From Pseudomonadota bacterium (GTDB taxonomy: Bacteria; Pseudomonadota; Gammaproteobacteria; Burkholderiales; Rhodocyclaceae), in contig JAJXVG010000003.1 of NCBI GenBank assembly GCA_021782315.1, forward strand, positions 16,267 to 56,773: a DNA stretch of 40,507 nucleotides, in the 5' to 3' direction. Positions 37,082-40,507 of this stretch are shown in pieces (position 1 is the stretch's first letter; each line of letters begins with the position of its first letter). The notes beneath the pieces are model-generated. The model had not been told where the DNA came from. It did no database searches and was given only the letters and a program-made list of their open reading frames with translations. The position numbers and the translations under genes were made by a program.

Positions 37082-37607
37082 AACGGCAGCGGCCGTCGTC
37101 TTCCAGGCAGACCTGAAGCCGGCCGGCAAAGGGAATACGAAGGCTCCCCCACTCCCTGGCGGCCAGTTGCCGCCAGTGGGCGACCAGCACGCGGATCACC
37201 CCGGCATGGGTGACGACGACCGCCTCCGGCACAGCCAGCCCGGCGACGAAGGCCAGGGCCCGCCCCTGCACGGCACTCGGCGATTCCCCGCCCGGCGGCG
37301 CATAACCGGCCACATCGGCGGCCCAGGCATCCAGTTCGTGTCGCGGAATGGCATCCCATGCCATGCCCTCCCAATCGCCGAAATTCATTTCGGCCAGGCG
37401 TTCATCGATAGCCGGCCCGGGATGGAGCAGTTCCGCCAGTTGCCGGCAACGCCGCAACGGACTGCTCCACACCGGCAGACCGGGCGGCAGCTCGGCCCGC
37501 AAAGCGTCCGCCGCCGACCTGTCGAGGTCGGCCGGAACATCGAGTCGACCGTAGCAGATCCCCGCTTCGATCAGGGGCGGCGGATGACGGACCAGATGCA
37601 GGATCAC
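37071..37607 (-). CDS. cobC: Histidine phosphatase family, alpha-ribazole phosphatase-like
   Basis: '[61 protein letters not shown]...EMNFGDWEGMAWDAI'; in cob operon. Confidence 0.88.
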   Translation of the reverse strand: MILHLVRHPPPLIEAGICYGRLDVPADLDRSAADALRAELPPGLPVWSSPLRRCRQLAELLHPGPAIDERLAEMNFGDWEGMAWDAIPRHELDAWAADVAGYAPPGGESPSAVQGRALAFVAGLAVPEAVVVTHAGVIRVLVAHWRQLAAREWGSLRIPFAGRLQVCLEDDGRCRFIH

Positions 37608-38365
37608 CGCGGTCCGCTGGCCAGAAGACCGAGGTAGAAAGCGATCTCGCTCAGTTGCTGCGTCGCCCCCAGGCAGTCACCCGTATAACCGCCCAGCCAG
37701 CGCCTGAACAGGCCGGCCAGCCAGAGCGTGGACAAAGCGGCCAGCGCGCAGCCGAGCAGCGCCTTTTCGGGCGGCAGGAAGGCCAGCGCGGCGACCGGGC
37801 CAAGCAGGGCGAAAAGCAGGCTGCCTCCGGTGAGTCGGGTGGCCAGCGGCTTCGCCTTGGCGAGCGCGTCCTCGCGCACGTAATCCATCGTCGCCAGCAA
37901 GATCGTGGCGCAAAGGCGCGACAAGGCATGACCGGCCAGCAGGGCGACGGGCAGCAGGGCGGCGTCCAGCGCCGAGAGCAGCGTGAACTTGCCGAGCAGC
38001 GCCAGGCCCAGCGCGATTACGCCATAGCTGCCGACCCGCGAATCCTTCATGATTTCCAGGATACGCAGCTTTTCCCAACCGCCGCCGAGGCCGTCGGCGG
38101 TATCCGACAGGCCGTCCTCGTGAAAAGCGCCCGTCGCAAGAATGGTCGCCGCCATCGACAGCAGCACGGCCACGGCCTGCGGCCAGAACTGCGTGGCGCC
38201 GAGAAAAACCAGGCCGCCGATGGCGCCGACGATCAGCCCGACCACCGGAAAATAGCGGGCCGAGCGATTCAGCGCCTGGCTCGAATGTCCGACCCAGGCG
38301 GGCACCGGCAGACGTGTGAAGAAACGGACGGCGCCGAAAAAGCACGCCAGTTCGCGGCGGATCAT
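37604..38365 (-). CDS. cobS: Adenosylcobinamide-GDP ribazoletransferase
   Basis: '[26 protein letters not shown]...[20 protein letters not shown]...[41 protein letters not shown]'. Confidence 0.97.
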   Translation of the reverse strand: MIRRELACFFGAVRFFTRLPVPAWVGHSSQALNRSARYFPVVGLIVGAIGGLVFLGATQFWPQAVAVLLSMAATILATGAFHEDGLSDTADGLGGGWEKLRILEIMKDSRVGSYGVIALGLALLGKFTLLSALDAALLPVALLAGHALSRLCATILLATMDYVREDALAKAKPLATRLTGGSLLFALLGPVAALAFLPPEKALLGCALAALSTLWLAGLFRRWLGGYTGDCLGATQQLSEIAFYLGLLASGPR

Positions 38366-39414
38366 TCCTTCTCGGAAACGCCAGCCGACTCGAAACTGGC
38401 CATTTCGTTGAGGAAGTTCAGGGCGGATTGAACCAACGGGAAGGCCAGCGCCGCTCCGGTCCCTTCGCCCAGCCGCAAACCGAGATCGAGCAGGGGCTCG
38501 GCGCCGAGACCCCGCAATTGCGCGGCATGACCCGGTTCGGCCGAACGATGGCAGAAAACGCAATACTCGGTCAGCGCCGGCGCCAGCCGGGCGGCGGTCA
38601 GGGCGGCGGAACCGACGATGAAACCGTCGATGAGCAGGGTCATCTTCGCCGCCGCCGCACCCAGCATGGCGCCGACCATCATGGCCATTTCGAAACCGCC
38701 GAATTCGGCGAGCACGGCCAGCGGCTCGTTGTCGCCACCGGCGGAGCGATAACGCTGCAACGCGCTTTCCAGCAGCGCCTGCTTGCGGACCAGGCCGGCA
38801 TCGTCGAGCCCGGTGCCGCGACCGATGCATTCGGCCAGCGGCGTGCCGGTCAGGCAGTGGGTGATCAGCGAGGCTGCCGCCGTGTTGCCTATCCCCATTT
38901 CACCAAAACCCACTACATTGCAGCCGGCCGCCGCCAGCTTGCGGCTGATTTCGGCACCGCGCGCGACGGCCTGCGCGCATTGCCCGGCGCTCATCGCCGC
39001 GGTCTCGATGTAATTGGCCGTACCGGCCGCAATCTTGGCGTCGACCAAACCGGCTCGTTTGCCGAAATCGTGCGCCACGCCGGCATCGACAATGGTCAGC
39101 TGCAAGCCGTTCTGGCGCGCGAAAACGTTGATCGCCGCACCGCCGGCCAGGAAATTCTCGACCATCTGCCAGGTCACATCCTGCGGGTAGGCCGAAACCC
39201 CGGCCCGGGCGGCGCCGTGATCGCCGGCAAAAACCAGCAGTTGCGGCTGGCTGAAGGCCGGTTCGAGGCGTTGCTGGATCAGGCCGATCTTCAGGGCCGT
39301 ACGTTCAAGCAGGCCAAGCGCGCCGAGCGGCTTGGTCTTGCGGTCGATCTTGGTCCGCAGCGAATTTTCAATGCCCCGGTCGGGGGCGGCGATAACGAAG
39401 TCCAACGAATGCAT
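38362..39414 (-). CDS. cobT: Nicotinate-nucleotide-dimethylbenzimidazole phosphoribosyltransferase
   Basis: '[30 protein letters not shown]', '[57 protein letters not shown]', '[22 protein letters not shown]'. Confidence 0.97.
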   Translation of the reverse strand: MHSLDFVIAAPDRGIENSLRTKIDRKTKPLGALGLLERTALKIGLIQQRLEPAFSQPQLLVFAGDHGAARAGVSAYPQDVTWQMVENFLAGGAAINVFARQNGLQLTIVDAGVAHDFGKRAGLVDAKIAAGTANYIETAAMSAGQCAQAVARGAEISRKLAAAGCNVVGFGEMGIGNTAAASLITHCLTGTPLAECIGRGTGLDDAGLVRKQALLESALQRYRSAGGDNEPLAVLAEFGGFEMAMMVGAMLGAAAAKMTLLIDGFIVGSAALTAARLAPALTEYCVFCHRSAEPGHAAQLRGLGAEPLLDLGLRLGEGTGAALAFPLVQSALNFLNEMASFESAGVSEKE

Positions 39415-39423
39415 CCGATTCTC

Positions 39424-39488
39424 CAAAAAGAAAAAGGGCTCCGCGACGAGACTTGGCGAAACCATCGCCAAAGCCGGTCGCGAAACCC
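39424..39488 (-). terminator. Intrinsic terminator between riboswitch aptamer and cobT RBS (expression platform)
   Basis: Minus strand: GGGTTTCGCGAC...(inner CTTTGGCGA/TTCGCCAAG)...GTCGCGGAGCCC-TTTTTCTTTTT; 12-bp stem including two G-U pairs, T-tract 39435-39425. Confidence 0.8.
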
Positions 39489-39508
39489 TGTCCACAGGCT
39501 TCCCAAGA

Positions 39509-39651
39509 GGATTCGACACGTCTTCTGGCTTTCGGATCAGCCGGATTGCCGCGCCTTCCCGGCTCTCACCAGTGGCTTGCTGCGGCATCCGTTCCCGATT
39601 ACAGCGGCGGGCCCGCCCCGGATTCACACCGGGTTCCGTTTCGTCGAATCG
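39509..39651 (-). ncRNA. Cobalamin (B12) riboswitch
   Basis: Minus strand: GATTCGAC...CCCGGTGTGAATCCGGGGCGGGCCCGCCGCTGTAATCGG...GCCACTGG...AGCCGGGAAGGCG...GCCAGAAGACGTGTCGAATC; perfect 8-bp P1 and B12-box; upstream of cobT. Confidence 0.93.
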
Positions 39652-39704
39652 GGACGAATTATCCGACTTGCCGGGACGGTGCGCAATCACCTACAGTGCC
39701 GGAC

Positions 39705-40277
39705 ATGAAAGAACTGATCCTCGGCGGTGCACGATCCGGCAAGAGCCAACTGGCCGAACGGCGCGCCCGCGATACCGGCGGCAAGGTCGTCTATGTCGCC
39801 ACCGCCCAGGCGCTCGATGGCGAAATGGTCCGCCGCATCGCCCACCATCGCGAACGCCGGCCGGCCGACTGGGGCTGCGTCGAAGAACCCCTGCACCTCG
39901 CCCCCCGCCTGCGCGAATTGGCCGCGCCCGACAGTTGCCTGCTGGTCGATTGCCTGACCCTGTGGCTGTCGAACCTGCTGTTCACCGGTCGGGCGGCCGC
40001 CCAGGCCGAGGCCGGGGACGCCGTGGACTGCCCCTTGTTTCGCCACGAAATCGACGCCTTGATCGAAGTCCTGCCGCAATTGCCCGGCCGCATCATTCTC
40101 GTTTCCAACGAGGTCGGCTGGGGTATCGTGCCCATGCACCCGGTATCGCGCCTCTTCGCCGACGAACAGGGGCGACTGAACCAGCGTGTCGCGGCGGCCT
40201 GCGACCGGGTCACCCTGGTCGCCGCCGGCCTGCCCTTGAATCTGAAGCAGGCCGGCCTCCGGAAAGCGCCGTGTTAA
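39705..40277 (+). CDS. cobU: Bifunctional adenosylcobinamide kinase/adenosylcobinamide-phosphate guanylyltransferase
   Basis: 'MKELILGGARSGKSQLAERRARDTGGKVVYVATAQALDGEMVRRIAHHRERRPADWGCVEEPLHL', 'DCLTLWLSNLLF', 'VSNEVGWGIVPMHPVSRLFADEQGRLNQRVAAACDRVTLVAAGLPLNLK'. Confidence 0.97.
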   Translation: MKELILGGARSGKSQLAERRARDTGGKVVYVATAQALDGEMVRRIAHHRERRPADWGCVEEPLHLAPRLRELAAPDSCLLVDCLTLWLSNLLFTGRAAAQAEAGDAVDCPLFRHEIDALIEVLPQLPGRIILVSNEVGWGIVPMHPVSRLFADEQGRLNQRVAAACDRVTLVAAGLPLNLKQAGLRKAPC

Positions 40278-40393
40278 TCCGGAAAACCAGCGCAAACCAG
40301 CGGCCGGGACCATGCCGCTTTTTCACCTGCCGCCCCCATTGCCCGGACGGCCAGACGGGTTATGCTTCTGACTGACAACAGGGGAGACCGAGC

Positions 40394-40507
40394 ATGCACA
40401 AACTGCTGGATATCCTGGCTTCTGGCGTCCACGACGCCAAGAACCAGCTCTTCATCGCCGAATCGATGATCGCCGCCAGCGAAGCGGCGCAAGGCATCGC
40501 CATGGGC
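40394..40507 (+). CDS. N-terminus of a probable sensor histidine kinase (partial)
   Basis: 'MHKLLDILASGVHDAKNQLFIAESMIAASEAAQGIAMG', HDxKNQL phosphoacceptor-like motif; runs off the window. Confidence 0.5.
   Translation, partial: MHKLLDILASGVHDAKNQLFIAESMIAASEAAQGIAMG

Noticed and set aside
38428-39708. 426-aa plus-strand ORF antisense to cobT and riboswitch
   Set aside because: Shadow ORF overlapping a clear CobT and B12 riboswitch.

Overview
The 40.5 kb window looks like a high-GC betaproteobacterial chromosome segment (Rhodocyclales-like; inferred from gene content only). Most of it is ordinary: metal efflux (CsoR/RcnR-type regulator + CDF), porin, chemoreceptor, two tRNA-Lys, ProQ, RNase G, TrhP/YegQ, nadD-rsfS-rlmH-maf, homoserine kinase, polA, an LPS/O-antigen segment with msbA, and a cobalamin salvage block with a B12 riboswitch. 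The strongest candidate for an undescribed system is a four-gene plus-strand cluster at 17013-23523: YdcF/DUF218 protein, MurG-like GT-B glycosyltransferase, a 1.3-kaa Pls/PosA-type NRPS (A-PCP, then a polytopic membrane module with three left-handed beta-helix-like blocks and no TE), and a 4'-phosphopantetheinyl transferase. Pls is the epsilon-poly-lysine synthetase architecture, so the product may be a poly/oligo-amino-acid, possibly glycosylated. The cluster lies in an ~11.3 kb block separating maf from rng, which are adjacent in many proteobacteria. A 162-bp MITE-like palindromic element sits just upstream of it. All calls were made by eye from sequence and the ORF track; no searches were run.
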